Of a stretch of DNA of 64,000 nt, positions 12,071 through 24,659 are shown in pieces (the first letter of the stretch is position 1; the number at the start of each line of letters is the position of its first letter). Below the pieces are notes generated by a model. That model was not told the DNA's origin. It did no database searches and saw only the letters and a list, made by a program, of their open reading frames with translations. The stretch is from Nymphaea colorata (taxonomy: Eukaryota; Streptophyta; Magnoliopsida; Nymphaeales; Nymphaeaceae), in contig NC_045141.1 in the NCBI RefSeq assembly GCF_008831285.2, forward strand, positions 18,720,848-18,784,847, given 5' to 3'. The position numbers and the translations under genes were made by a program.

Positions 12071-15000
12071 TTATGATATAAAATTGTGAATTTTCCGAAC
12101 TTCGTGCTCAGCAGGTTCCAGTGCCGAAGGGCGGGGGCCTTCGACAAACTCAAAAAGACAGCCAACAAGTTTTTTTTCCAGGTCTTTGAAGTAAGAAATT
12201 TCTGATAGCAACTCTGAGTTCTCTTTCTTCAAGTTTCTGTTTTCCTCCATTATCATGAGGGCTTCTTCGTCTGAGACTGCTGGTGGTGGTGTTGGTGGTG
12301 ATCTGTCAGTACTTGCTTTCAGGAAAGCAGGGAAGATGCTGGGTATGCACTTCCTCCTGTCAATCTCCACCAGCAGATGCCGTCTTCCTCTTTGGAACTT
12401 CTCATGACCAAACTCCCATCTATCCGATGCAATCTTTCTGAATCCCTGCCAGGATCAACAAATTTAAATGTTAGTTGAAGGCCTATACAAATGGTCATCG
12501 CTCTCTCTCTAAGTGCGTGCAAGCCAGTTCCAGACCTAGTAGCCTCTCTGGTTTTGACATAAACCATGTGTGTTCTCACTGGTTTAGATCAGGTGGGCAT
12601 CCTTGACCCAGCCCGGTTGTGCTCAACTACATTAGAGTTAGCCAGACTAGGCATACTCTTACCTGGGTTACCTTATCCCCAGGATAAGTCATTTCTCTAA
12701 ATAGATAGACCAAGCTCAGCTTGCCCCCATCCTGAAGTAGGCTTTATCCGTGCATCCTGGGTTACTAGACCCAGTACTGCCTGACCTTCACACTACTGAT
12801 AGCACATAAAGAGTCCCTTTCCATCTCGGGTTCTTGTAGGTCCAAGCCCGTTCGAGCCTAATTTGGGTCTGCCCCTTCTCTAACCTAAACTAACTAAGCG
12901 TAGCCTGGTTAGCCCAACGCTACCCCCCTCAAGGGATCCAAGATTTGAATTTGTAGTTGCTGTCATGTCTCGGTGTGTTATTTGGTTTAAACAGTAACAA
13001 GTATGACACCTGAGTCTAAATGATACATTGTAGGTCTACCGAAACTTTGAAGCAAACCCGAACCTTGAAAGTATAAGGTATGACATTGAGGGTTTTATGT
13101 CGAAGGAGGTTCCCTTAAATAAACATTAAAAAAAACCCTTGTCCCATCTAAGTTTCATGTGTCAACTAGAATAAATGAAGTCACTTGATCTCACTCATTG
13201 TTTGGAGAATCCAGAAAGGTCATCAACCAAAGTTAGCTTGTCTTATTAGCTAGCTAGGCTTGCCCACCAGCTTAACCTATGTTGTATCCTTGTCAAATAA
13301 TTTCCAGCCTACCCACTTGCCCTGATTGTATACCTTAGCTTGTGTTTGATTACTGTAGATCGACTACCTGATCATCTCAGTGTTTGATTACTGTAGATCG
13401 ACTACCTGATAATCTCAGATCACCTTAGATCTCAGGTCCATGGTTTTGATGTCTGACCTTTCCTCCCCTCCCCCCACCCCTGTTGGACCTCAAATCCACA
13501 CTTTTTACAATGTAGTGTGGATTTGAGATCCATGCTGGGGGGTTGATGCTGAAACCCAGTCTGTTAAAATCTTAGATTTCAGCTATTGTTGATTTCAGAT
13601 CCACTCGGACCTGAGATCCGCGGAAAATCAAACATAACATTAACAAACCCAAATTCAGATTCTAACTAATTCCCAGCCACCAATTATACTTAGATTTCTT
13701 CTATCCTAATGCTCTGCCCCACCAAATTCACCTAACACGTTTTGGATCTATCCAAGCATCTGCTTCATTCTGGTCACAACCGCTGTAGGCATATCTAGCT
13801 TATATTAATTCCTCTCACCAATGTTTTGAGGTCTAACTCTCTACGCTTCTAAAGAGAAACATGTACATGAAATCAAAAAACAATCAATGGCATTGTTCTT
13901 CCAACACCTTGTCTTATGGGATACGTTTTAGAGCACAAGAATCAACACATTTAGAATACATAATCTGGAGAAAAGTTTCCCAAAATAAGTTTCGAGATTA
14001 TTTAAAAATTCCCATGATCCCGGCCACATGTGCCTCAGCATTTTGGGAGAGATGCTGCCTGTTCGGCGGCCGAGCCTCTCCTTACATGCCAAGAAAGGTA
14101 GTAAAAAGTTCAAAAATTGAAAAAAGACATTTCTTTTTAAAAAATTCAAAATACACTAACTCCCACTTTTTTTTTGGTGCATATCATGCACCACGTGTTC
14201 ACTCTTAGGACTTTTGGAAAAATGAAAAAGTTTTTTTTTAAAAAAAGATAAAACTACCCTAAACAAAAAAGAAACCATCAAAGGAAAGGAAAAGGAAAAT
14301 ACCCCCAAAAGAACACTTTTAAGCAATCTTAATCAAAATGAAAAGCCTAGCTGGTCTTTAGACAGAATTTTGAAATAATTTTTCTTTGACTAAAATTTGT
14401 AGAAAATATGATTAAGATCTTCTTAAAATTTGTAGAAAAAGTAAGCGTGCTGCTTCTGGAAACTTTTGGTAGCTCCTAACCATTGGGAAAGGGAATCTTG
14501 AAGGAGTCAGACGTGAGGAGGGACCGTTGAAGAGCGGTGGAGCTTCAACACTCGACCAGGCGATCCCTCTTTCCGCCATTAAGATCCAAAACTGGCTTAG
14601 CATGATTGCTATGAGATGAATATTTTCCCTCTTTCAATGTCTTTTCTTGTGGAAAGTCTCATTACATGCATTCTCCAAACTTCATGTGCATTTCCTCATG
14701 AAACCTTCAATCAACAATTGGGACATCACCACTTTTCTTTTCTGTTGGAATCAGTCTCTCTCTGCGTTTGTGTGAGGAAAGAGAGATAGATGCTACCATA
14801 CGCTCGAGTTCATTGTAGCTGAAAACTGTTTCATCCTTTCATTAAACTAACCATACAGATCTCAGATATGGTCTTTATCTGTGCATCCCAAAACTTATGG
14901 ATCAACAGAAACTTTAACTTTCTTGCGAGTAGGAGGAATGCATAAGCTCAAAAAGTTAAACCATCGATTATAAAATTTGGCGTACAGAGAAAAGAATATC

Positions 15001-15257
15001 TTCCTTTTTACGTAGTTACTGAGGGCATCCAAGCTATAGCTAGAAACCATGTTTGGGGAGTAGCCTGCATCTTTTGGGGTGGGAAGTTTCATGAAATCCA
15101 ACCTTTTAGAGAAAGAAAGTGTTGGCGCCTCTGGTTTCTGAACCGACACAAAGAAGAATAAAGAAAAGCACCCACCATTCATGTCCATGTCACGTTTCAG
15201 ATGAACGGAAAAGTAGAACCCAGTACGACTATTTTCGCAGATGACGCTCAAATAGAA

Positions 15258-15306
<49 letters not shown>

Positions 15307-15667
15307 ATACGTAGGTATTGAGTTGGCGGATGAAGGAGGAGAAGTTGGAGTGCTTGAAGTACTTGGGGAGGAGGAGCTGCGAGAACTCCTCCGGCATCCA
15401 CACCACGAAGCCGTTGCCCTCCTCGTTCCACGACACCATCCGCCGTTCTTCCCCGCCGCCGACTCCTCCTCCTCCACCTCCACCTCCACCTCCACCTTCC
15501 TCCTCGCTGCTGCTCACCATGTCGAACGTCTTCCACAGGAAAGGCGCCGGATTCCTCTGCTGCTTCCCTCTATCACCGCCGCCGCTGCAGCCCCCTTCAG
15601 CTGCTCCCGCCACCGCCAGCCCCCCCATGTCACCTCTCACTCTATCTCCCTCCACCTCTCTCTCCAT
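12071..15667 (-). CDS. HSFB5: Class B heat stress transcription factor (HSFB5-like), 2 exons
   Basis: Exon 1 is 15667-15311 and exon 2 is 12445-12071. The phase-0 intron lies between LNTY and GFRK, the conserved HSF intron site. The predicted protein is 243 aa. Residues 39-146 form the HSF DNA-binding domain: [12 protein letters not shown] (helix 1), [13 protein letters not shown], then [21 protein letters not shown] (recognition helix), then [12 protein letters not shown] polyglycine-rich insertion separates helix 1 from VSW. A coiled-coil oligomerisation region spans about 178-220. There is no LFGV repressor tetrapeptide, which I recall as the hallmark separating HSFB5 from other class B members; shortness and the [22 protein letters not shown] segment also fit. 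Nuclear, binds heat shock elements; class B members lack activator motifs and mostly act as repressors or co-factors. A second in-frame ATG at 15628 has better start context, so the first 13 residues are uncertain. Class call firm, subclass about 65%. Confidence 0.92.
13338..13645. mobile_element. Possible MITE in the HSF intron
   Basis: The left part reads TTGTGTTTGATTACTGTAGATC and the reverse complement of the right part TTATGTTTGATTTTCCGCGGATC, weak inverted ends around a core rich in GATCTGAGATC-type words. A 38-bp tandem duplication (13343-13380, 13381-13418) sits at the left end. Borders and class are uncertain. Confidence 0.35.
13485..13531. repeat. Inverted repeat able to form an 18-bp hairpin
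   Basis: GGACCTCAAATCCACACT at 13485-13502 pairs with AGTGTGGATTTGAGATCC at 13514-13531, 17 of 18 positions complementary, with an 11-base AT-rich loop. The arm sequence recurs at other loci in the window (see the 47.5-kb minisatellite). Confidence 0.85.
15261..15302. repeat. (GA)n microsatellite beside the HSF splice donor
   Basis: About 20 GA units (CT on the coding strand), beginning about 9 bases inside the intron from the exon-1 donor at 15310. Confidence 0.95.
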
Positions 15668-17848
15668 CTGTCTCCCTCTTCCTCTGCCTCCTGGCGCCGG
15701 CGAGCGAACTCAATCCGCATGGGTATTCACAGTTGGTGGCAAAACCCACCCCAAGCCAACAGTCCACCCCTCTTTCACCATGAAATTACACAAAAGCCAC
15801 CCTCCCAAGGCTAAGCTAATTCCCTACAACCACCGGACGGGGGTGTTTTCGTAATTATGTTAGCTGCCCTTTTGGATGCAAAAGGAACGTAGGGAGGACG
15901 GAGGCTGCGGGTTTGGAGTTTTGACCAACGTCAGTGTAGCAGGGATGACGGCCGGCTCTAAATCAATTTTTTTTTAAATGTAATAATTCTAAAAAATAAT
16001 ATAAAATGTTTTTAACTAATTTGAAAATAAAAATGTAAATAAAAAAGTTTTTATGTAACTTGGGTATTGTATTAACGTGCCAAAACAATCTTATCAGCCG
16101 ACAAACTTAAACGTAAAGTTTTGAAAAACTAAAAATTGAAGCTATAAATAAGAAAAATAACAAATATAAAGGCTCTACGTTATTGTCGTCAAAATTGGTT
16201 CCTAACGTAGACCTGTGAAGAAACGGGTTCCAAAAATTGGCAGGGTAGAGTAGAAACTGAAATTACTTATAATTTGGATCAAATCACTATTTGCATTTCT
16301 TTGTAAATGAAGTTAAGAAATAAACAAAAAGAAAAATTGGATGAGTAGAAAAATAACAAAATATGCTTTCGTGCGCTCCCGTGGACTCTGTTTTGAACCT
16401 ACGATGACCAATTCAACTCCAACCAACCGATTCGAGCCAATTTTGAGAAAAAACATTTTAAATTATATAAGAGGGATTGTTTATTTTTTATATTTATCTA
16501 CAAAAATTAATCTTTCATTTATATTTTAATATTAAATGACTTTGGATAGTTAGAGTCATTATATATATATATATCGAGTTGTGTTGAGTCAGTCAACTTA
16601 TTCATTTCATTAAGGTTGTTCAATCTATTAAATGGCGATTGAGACAAACATAAGAGAAAATGGTGATGAGCATTTTGTCATGTGTTATTAGTTCACGTTT
16701 TTTTTTTGTTTTTCTTTCAATTATCTATTATGATAGATCAAATAGTCCGAATGAGTGAACTAGGTGATTATAAATAGTCATAGTGAAATCATCATAAACT
16801 TTTTTAAACTATATATTAAAGTTAGTGACATAAATAAATAAATAAAAAAGGAACACTGATTGGCTAAGTTTTAGGGCCATGATCGGATGCATCTAAAAAC
16901 AGCATTTTGTAGGCAAAACTCCATTTTCGGCTGGTTTGGGTGAACTGAAAATGCGTCACCTTGATTTCATATGAGAACTACTTCCTCCAACTTATTCACT
17001 CAAAGCCAATTTTTGCCGTGTTCACCTTGCTTAACATAAATGAACAGCGTCTTTAAAACGGATTAAAAATTTTGGTTTTTACAAAATCACATTTTAACAA
17101 AAAAAATATTTTTGATTGTGTCGTCCGAACAGTAACTTTGGTCTATTTCTAAACCTCTATTTAAAAAGGGAAAAAAAAGGTCGGCTTAGGCATAAGACAT
17201 GCTTGGATGGAGGAAAAAGATAGTCAAATGGTTAATTAAAAGAAGGGAAAAGAAAGAAAAACAAAAATGATGGCGGATTGTGCATGCCAAAAAGCATTAT
17301 AAACGAAGTGGTGAAGGCAAAAACTTCTTGTTAAGGGACACTCTAAGTGTAAATTTCAAACTTGAAGGGGCACTCATATGTAAAAACTTAAAAATTAATG
17401 AAGTTTTTATATATAAATAATGTAAATCTAGTGGTCCGGTGTGGGCAATTGCCCACTCCAACCACAAGGTGGCTTTGCTCCATAAGCAAGTTTTGGCATC
17501 CTTTTTTTTATCACCTTTTCACTTACAATTATTTTATATCTTTTTAAAAGTTTTTTTTTAAATTTTAATAAAAGTATTTTAGTCATTGCCGTACACTCGT
17601 TTTTCTGGCACAGTGGTGTGCACTAAAATCCATTTGAATGGCCCTTTGGCTTCCTCCTCGACTCCTTTGAAGTTAAAGCTGCCTTTATAGAAAATCTGAC
17701 CAATCGGGTCCGACGACCACCATCGTGAAAGACACTCCCCATGGTAATCAGTTGATACCTATGGCCGATACATGCTTTAATATTTCATATATATAAAAAC
17801 TGGTCTTTTTGTTACGTGTTCCAATTTAATTGCCAATTTAGCAGCACT

Positions 17849-17912
17849 GAAATATGTATATTTTTTTCATATAACATATTGAAATATGTATATTTTTTTC
17901 ATATAACATATT
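17849..17912. repeat. Perfect 32-bp tandem duplication
   Basis: The unit GAAATATGTATATTTTTTTC plus ATATAACATATT occurs twice head to tail (17849-17880 and 17881-17912) with no differences, suggesting a recent event or an assembly artefact. Confidence 0.9.
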
Positions 17913-18522
17913 GTTAGGAGCCCCCGCACATTTAAGCGAGCGAGAATCACACCGACATGAAAGCTTCTGCTTTCAATTAGGTTGTGAGATGAAATATTCC
18001 TCATGCTCACCAAAAACTTCTCAAAAGAACACCTCTCCTCATTGTTATCCAAGGTGATAACAAAAACTTTCTTTCCTTTTTATTCTTCAACATGGGCATG
18101 GATCGGTGTAAACAAGACCACCACCCACCTACTTAGCCAGGAGGCTAAAACTAAGGCCATCAAATTGGAAAATTCAACAACCCATCACAGGGGATGCACA
18201 TGCACTTCTTGTTATAAATAGACATACATGAATGATCCGCACAAGGTCCCATATATTGAAAAAGGAAACTTATGCCTAGAACAGTATTCACTCTTTTCAA
18301 CTATGAAGGACCCACCATGCAAATGAAAGGATTGGACCACCCCCCAGAAAGAGAGCCGCCAACCCTTCTCCTTTTCTCCTTACCTCTAGGTTGTGTTTAG
18401 TAGCTTTCCCACACTAGATTCAATGCTGCATTAAAAGATGAGTTTTGGGAGATCCTCAGTATTTTAAACAAACTAAGGATCTAGTAGCATGCCTTTTACA
18501 GGTTAAAAATCATGAATAGCAA

Positions 18523-19145
18523 GTTAGATAGAGAAAGATCTTACCTTAAATCCATGAATTTGAGATCATAGAAGACGGTGAAACAAACACAACCCGAAGG
18601 TCAAAGGCTATGTCGGTACCTAGCAAAAAGGCGGTATACCATCAAGTTAGTTTTGCGCTCCACCCCATATGCCATAGGAGCATAGCATCATTGGAAATCA
18701 AGCTGGCGGTGCATTTTTTTTCCTCCACCAGCCCAACCACCTAAGGTGTGTCCCTCGAGGGCCATAGTCTGCTCGATTACGATACCTAATATTGCCTAAA
18801 AGTGAAGGATAGAAGTAGTTTATTTCTAATTTGAAAGTTAGATAGAGAGAGGTCTTACCTTAAATCCATAGATTTGAGATCATAGGAGACGGTGAAACAA
18901 ACATAACCCCAAGGTCAAGGGCTATGTCGGTACCTAGCAAAAAGGCGGCATACCATCAAGTTAGTTTTGCGTTTCACCCCATATGCCATAGGAGCATAGC
19001 ACCATTGGAAATCAAATTGGCGGTGCATTTTTTTTCCTCCACCAGCCCAACCACCTAAGGTGTGTCCCTCGAGGGCCACAGTCTGCTCGATTACAATACC
19101 TAATATTGCTAAAAGTTAAGGATAGAAGTAGTTTATTTCTAAATT
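18523..19145. repeat. Tandem duplication, unit about 314 bp
   Basis: Copy 1 (18523-18836) and copy 2 (18837-19145) align along their whole length, sharing TATGTCGGTACCTAGCAAAA, CATATGCCATAGGAGCATAG and GTGTGTCCCTCGAGGGCCA. I judge well over 90% identity with one or a few small indels. No coding capacity recognised. Confidence 0.92.
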
Positions 19146-22100
19146 GTTCTTTAGCCGTATGAACTTTGAACCGAGCCCGACTCCACATTTATTTAACGGA
19201 TTCAAGGTTTTATGCTTTGAGATCTTGTACCTGATGCCATGTTCTTACCTATAATTTCTCAGTGGGACGGGATGGTGAAGGTGGCGAGGACTGAGAAGAA
19301 GGCCGTCAAATGTAAAAGAGGATAATTTTCTCAGTCAGAGCAGCCACTTTCATACTTCGTACATACTTCCACAGCGTTCAACTTCGTCAGCTAAGTGACT
19401 GCTGTTGGTCCCCATTTTTTTGTGATTCCGCTTGTCATGCAGTGAAAGCATTTCAGGTGGCATTTTAAAGTTGAAAAGAAAGAAGATCCACCTTGATGAA
19501 AGTTTACTCTTTTACCTTTGAAATTTCACCGCGTGTGAGCAATATTTTTGTGTCGCCACTTCAAAATACGTGGAAAAATAGTCTCCACCGGCACCCGTGC
19601 CTTATCCAAAAATAAACATACAGGCACACGCACAAGCATACACACATGTTGCGGATGAACGAGATATGAAGGAATTGTCATGATTATCGACACGGGTCTT
19701 TTTGGCATAAAAAGGGAATCTTTTGCTAAAATAAAAGCAGAAATGATATGGATTATTCAAGAACCAAAGTATATTTGTTTTATACAAAGAAGATATCGAT
19801 AAACTTCTATGAAATAGTTTCACGAGATTCAGCCCATTATCCCAATCGTGGGATATCATTAAGAAATATGCATCGATGTTATCAAAGAATTTTCTGTATT
19901 ACTAGTATGGAGTGACATTTGGACTGATAGGCTATCTATGTGAAACTATACTGAGTAAATTTCAACAATCAACTGTCCCCTTTCAAACGAACTGGATTAA
20001 GAACTGGGCACCTGTCTATCTGACGTGCTCTTAGCTCCATTAAAGGATGGAAAGTGAGAGTGGGCAACGTGAATCCACTGGGGATGACAATGGTTTGAAT
20101 ACAATCTAATATTCAAAAAATTGAACTTAATTAGTTGAATTCAAAAATCACATCCCAATCATTAATCGAGTGCAGACATGGTATAGAAATTCTCAATAAA
20201 TGTGGTGGGTATCACATTTTTAAGCGAATAGTTTGTTATCAAAATTGGAGTAAGTTTCTTATTTTTTATGTTCGAATCTGAATTCAACTGCGTGAAATCA
20301 AACAATACCTAAATGTGGCGATAGCTGTCAATCATGTCCGTTGCATCCCTAGACTCCACCACTGTCCGTTCAGTCACTACCACTACCAGATCCCTCCTTG
20401 TCCCATAAAGAAAACAGAAAGGGGAGAGAGAGATTAAAACCAAATCAACTGAATAAGATTGACTAGAAGACAAGACTGATGATCAGCCACCTAAAAAGTA
20501 AACCAAACCTAGCCCTCCGGGCCCAGCCCCAGCTGTCAACTTGACCCAAGTACATAAAGCTGCACCTTTTTTCTTTTCACAGGCAGAAACCAATGGTAAT
20601 GGAAGGAGATATAGTCGCAGGAGAGTTAGATTCATTTTTTGTTTTCCCAACTACGACCAGTGAACGTCTGACCACCTAATTCCATCTCGCTAACAAACAA
20701 CTTCACGTGTCCCAAATTTTCTACCCTAAATCTTTGGATGCTTGTGGAGATGAGGGTCAAAGTAGACAAATATCCTGGAGAAAGTAGTGGATACAACTGA
20801 GAAAAAGAACCTTGTGAGGAGTTCAAATTGTGACCTTCCCACCCACCAGCTGTCGGTCAAGAATGGCGGTCGCAGATACTCGAGAAGAATGTCTTCCATT
20901 TTCTACGTTGCCTTTTTCCTGCAATTTTCTTTTGCACTCCGTCCAGTTCGCTTTCGGCTAACCCAACCTGGCTAGGTGAAATCCAAGCAGACAGTCAGTA
21001 CGCTATTTTCTGTGTTTGCTTTCCAACCACATTAGATTTTGGTTCATTCTACAACATTTTCATGGAAATGTTTGCTCACATACAAATCCGAGCACGAACC
21101 CCCGGGTCTGCCTGAAACAATAGGACCAGTCAAGGTGCAGAAAGAGAAACATGACCGCATGAGTTCCCCACCGTGTAGACAAATCATTAGAGCACCAATT
21201 ACATGACCAGAATTCCATAAATATGATACCAAAATTTGACATTCATCACAGCCCATGGCAATAGTCTAACATGCTTTAACCGTCAGCACAGCCAAATGGG
21301 GATGGGCTGCAAAACTGAGTTTGTGTTCTCATTTGCAAGACAAACAGCCAACCAACGTTAATCCTACTAAAAAAAGGGAACCTACAATGAGGGCTACTGG
21401 GTGTTAAGGCATTCCACCTACTTTCGTGTCGCTTGACGACAGGCGATTGGACATTTAACTGTCGTAGGTTGAATGCCCTAAATCTTGACCTGCTCTGCGA
21501 CATAATTTGGAACTTATAAACTTCCAGGAAACCCACAAATGCCAGGGGCTTCTGAATAATGCCATCGCTTACATGTAGGACTCCAACAAAAAAAGAAGGG
21601 CACGAAATTCAGTAAAATTAAATTGCTCTGAACATACACAAAAGGTAAGCATAAAGTCACAGTGCAAAATAGCAAGCCTATCTTGAAATTTTTTCCAGAA
21701 GTAGAGTTCCTCTGTTTTCCCACTTGACATATTGATTTTGGCAAAAAAGATTTCAGTTTCTCTGATTGATTTCTGCATTAAAACCAAAAAGCTGCATTTG
21801 GTGCTCCGATGTGAATAACAAAATATAATGCGACAAAAAAAAGTGACCGGTAGTCATCAATCAAGACAACACGCATATAATTGGGTTATTCTTATTTAAG
21901 AGTCTCCCAGAAAAGGCAACACACAACTAAAATGAATAAACGTTAGAAGATTCACCAAGGTTGCTCCAACTGAAACAGGCAATCATGCAGCCTCGGATGG
22001 TTTTCCTAAATTTTAATTGTGACGCAAGTTTACTAATGCATCACATGATTCACATTTAGATGCCCGCCCCAACGAGAAATGTTTTGCTCACTAAAATGTT

Positions 22101-22481
22101 CATCTTCAAATTGAGAAACATGATGAAATGTTTTCTATGCTTGTCAGGGTACGTAAACTTTCACCACGTTCCCCAGGAATGACCTTGCACCAGCAGCTGT
22201 TCAGGCGAGCAAAGGTAAATTTTCACCAAGCTCAAACCATAATAAACAATAAGGACAGTGGCAAAAATAGGCAAGAAAGGAAAACAGCGAACGATATTTT
22301 ATTTTGCGGCTGGCTTTTCCATGCACACTGATAGCATCTGAAAGGCGATTGAAGCTGTCCGAAGAGGTCTTGGCTGAAGGCATTGCTCACAGGTCCTTCA
22401 ACGACTCTATACTAAGTGGGATCCAAGCAACCTGAACTATATTGTTTCCTTGTGAATTTGGTCATTAAAGGGAAGGGCTGT

Positions 22482-23893
22482 GGCTGCACACAAGCCAACT
22501 CGAGCTTCATCTTGGCCAGCTCAACTCATGTACACCACAGTCGAACTAGGCTCCAGCTTTACAACAACTACCAAGTTTGACTCGATACGTTATTTAAATG
22601 ATCAAGCTCGATTCGAACAGAATTGCAAGCTAAATCGAGCATTCAAGCCCAATAACAGCTCAAACTTGAGCACGTCAACACCCTTTGTCATTTCCTTTGT
22701 AAGACAACCAGCTTCATAGAGGCACAATCTAAAACAGCTTTTCTGGTCCAAACTATTTTTCTATAGCCAATGACGGAGGCCTGGTTTTATTCAATGAAGA
22801 TTCTTAAGTTATACAATCTCTCTCTCTCTCTAACCAAACAAGACAGTGACATGATTTTATTCAATAAAGAATGTAAATTGAAGAGCTCTCTCGACAACCA
22901 AACAAAAGGTGCCCAATTAGTTGTGACATTCAATTAGTGTCTTAATGGTTTGCACTTGGGTACCCAAAGGATCCGAAGCCACACTCCCCTTCCCTCCAAA
23001 CCCTAGGGTTCAAGGTGGCTTTAGAACCTAGGTGGGTAGTGGGACACCTGTCAACTAAAGTACTGAACATTCGTCATTTGCAATCCAAAAGAGTAGAGCC
23101 CAAGGAATCAAACTGATGACTAGACTTTCACCTGTCTGCCAGCTGAACCAGCTACGCTACACCCTTCAAGGCTAATATCTAAATGGGTTTAATACAAAGA
23201 ATAAAAGTGAGGAAAAAGTTTTATTAATAGAAAGAAAAAAAACTGATATGAGAGCTGTGGTTAGAGAAAATCATAAATTGTGACTTGCTAGGTGAATGGT
23301 GAGTTGCATAGAGAAGAAAAAGACTCAAGGTGGAGTAACGGAGAGATGTGCAGGTTACAAGGAGAATATGGGTTACAAGATGGATAGATAGTGATAGTTA
23401 CAAAGAGCATGAGTTCCAAGATATAAGGGCTTAAGGAGATTGTAAGGGTTGCTGTGAAACAAAGTCAAGCAACTAAAGCTCTTGAACCCGTTCATTAAAA
23501 AGAGTAAAGTTTGAGCTGAAAGTGTAACTTGAGTATTCAGTCGAAACGAGTTCAGGTTGAATAAACTCGACTCATATAGGCTCAAGTAAGCATATGCAAC
23601 TCAAGTAGGCACATGATTCTTTCTCACCCTCTCTCTCTCACTCTCAGAAGCCAAAACAAGTTCTTACATAAGAAAGGATAAGCTTGAGCTTGAGCTTGAG
23701 CATTATTGAGCCCATTGAAGCTTCAAGTACTAGATTCATCCTAACTTATGAGCCTACTTGAGTGAGGCTCGAGCATTACATAAACTACCAAGTCAAGCTC
23801 AAGCTTCATGTAAAGCTCGAATGGAGATATGGTACATCAGCCAACCTGAGTACAGGAGGACAAGCTAGAGCTTGACTTAACTCCTGTGCAGCC
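22482..23893. mobile_element. TIR element with GGCTGCACA ends, carrying a nested SINE-like insertion
   Basis: It begins GGCTGCACACAAGCCAACTC and ends TGTGCAGCC, a 9-bp perfect inverted repeat shared with the element at 47952-48517. The flanking parts (22490-22690 and 23490-23880) are rich in CTCGAGC, GAGCTTGAG and ACTCGA words, the signature of this family. The middle differs and holds a tRNA-like head on the opposite strand. No transposase is seen, so the element is non-autonomous; borders are inferred from the ends only. Confidence 0.5.
22940..23175 (-). mobile_element. tRNA-derived SINE-like sequence
   Basis: On the minus strand TAGCGTAGCTGG (near 23160-23148) matches the pol III box A consensus and GTTTGATTCC (near 23113-23104) matches box B with one change, about 35 bases apart as in tRNA genes. 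The segment is not a complete tRNA, so a SINE head is more likely. The 3' end is uncertain. Confidence 0.45.
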
Positions 23894-24659
23894 CTAGTCG
23901 GCTAGTATGCATAGATTCATAATGCCATTAAAATAGGATCCATTAATTGGAAGAACATATTTTTTACAAATAAAGACAATCCTATAGACAAATAGGTGTA
24001 AAAATTACAAAATGAAGTTGAATTTACAGAATTACGAAAGAAAGCTGAATTTCCAGAAAAAGTGACGCTTGTGCCAAGGCTTGATCCTATCATCCAAGTT
24101 TCCTTAATGTCTATGCACACTGACCCATCAACTCATAAGCAAAGCAACAGAGCATCATGGTGTAAACGGCTCAGTCAATCTTAATCAGGAACTAACCAGC
24201 CAGGTTAGGCCTTTAGGATCCAAAAATGAATTAAATAAACAAAAAAAATCGGAAATATTATTTAAAATTTTAATTTAAATAAAATCCGAACAAAACCTTT
24301 GCAAAATCCAACATATTCTAGTGTTTGAAAAAACCTCCTTAGAAAAGAAAATCACCTGGAACCACATACACCCACTTATAGAAAATTAAATTTTACATAA
24401 ATGATATAGTTTTTTCTGTTCATATTCAACCCTAGACATATGATCTTTTCACCATTTCCACTTCCCACTACGAGAAAGCTTCTTCACCGGCTACTAGATT
24501 CTCCCAAATCGATGAATCCTTAGTGATTTCTATGAAAATGGGCAAAATCTCTCCCTCCCACGTCTCTTGCAGCATTTAGAAACAAGAAAAGAGAGAGGGA
24601 GGAGTGTTCGTCTTTAAAACATAACGCAAAAAAGGGGTCTTTGGGACCCTTTTTAATTT

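Larger units (their letters stand above)
12446..15310 (-). other. Intron of the heat stress factor (2.9 kb)
   Basis: The donor GTATTC begins right after the LNTY codons and runs at once into a long CT tract on the sense strand; the acceptor is GGCAG before the codons for GFRK. Inside are a 38-bp tandem duplication at 13343-13418, a hairpin at 13485-13531, and AT-rich DNA with no recognisable gene. Confidence 0.85.

Noticed and set aside
15318-15854. Plus-strand frames of 178 and 163 codons
   Set aside because: They are antisense to heat factor exon 1; the minus strand encodes a clear HSF domain, and the plus frames are stop-poor only because of the GGA/GGT repeat and GC content.
23104-23160. 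Possible tRNA gene
   Set aside because: Box A and B words are present, but no acceptor stem or complete cloverleaf could be laid out; a SINE head is more likely.
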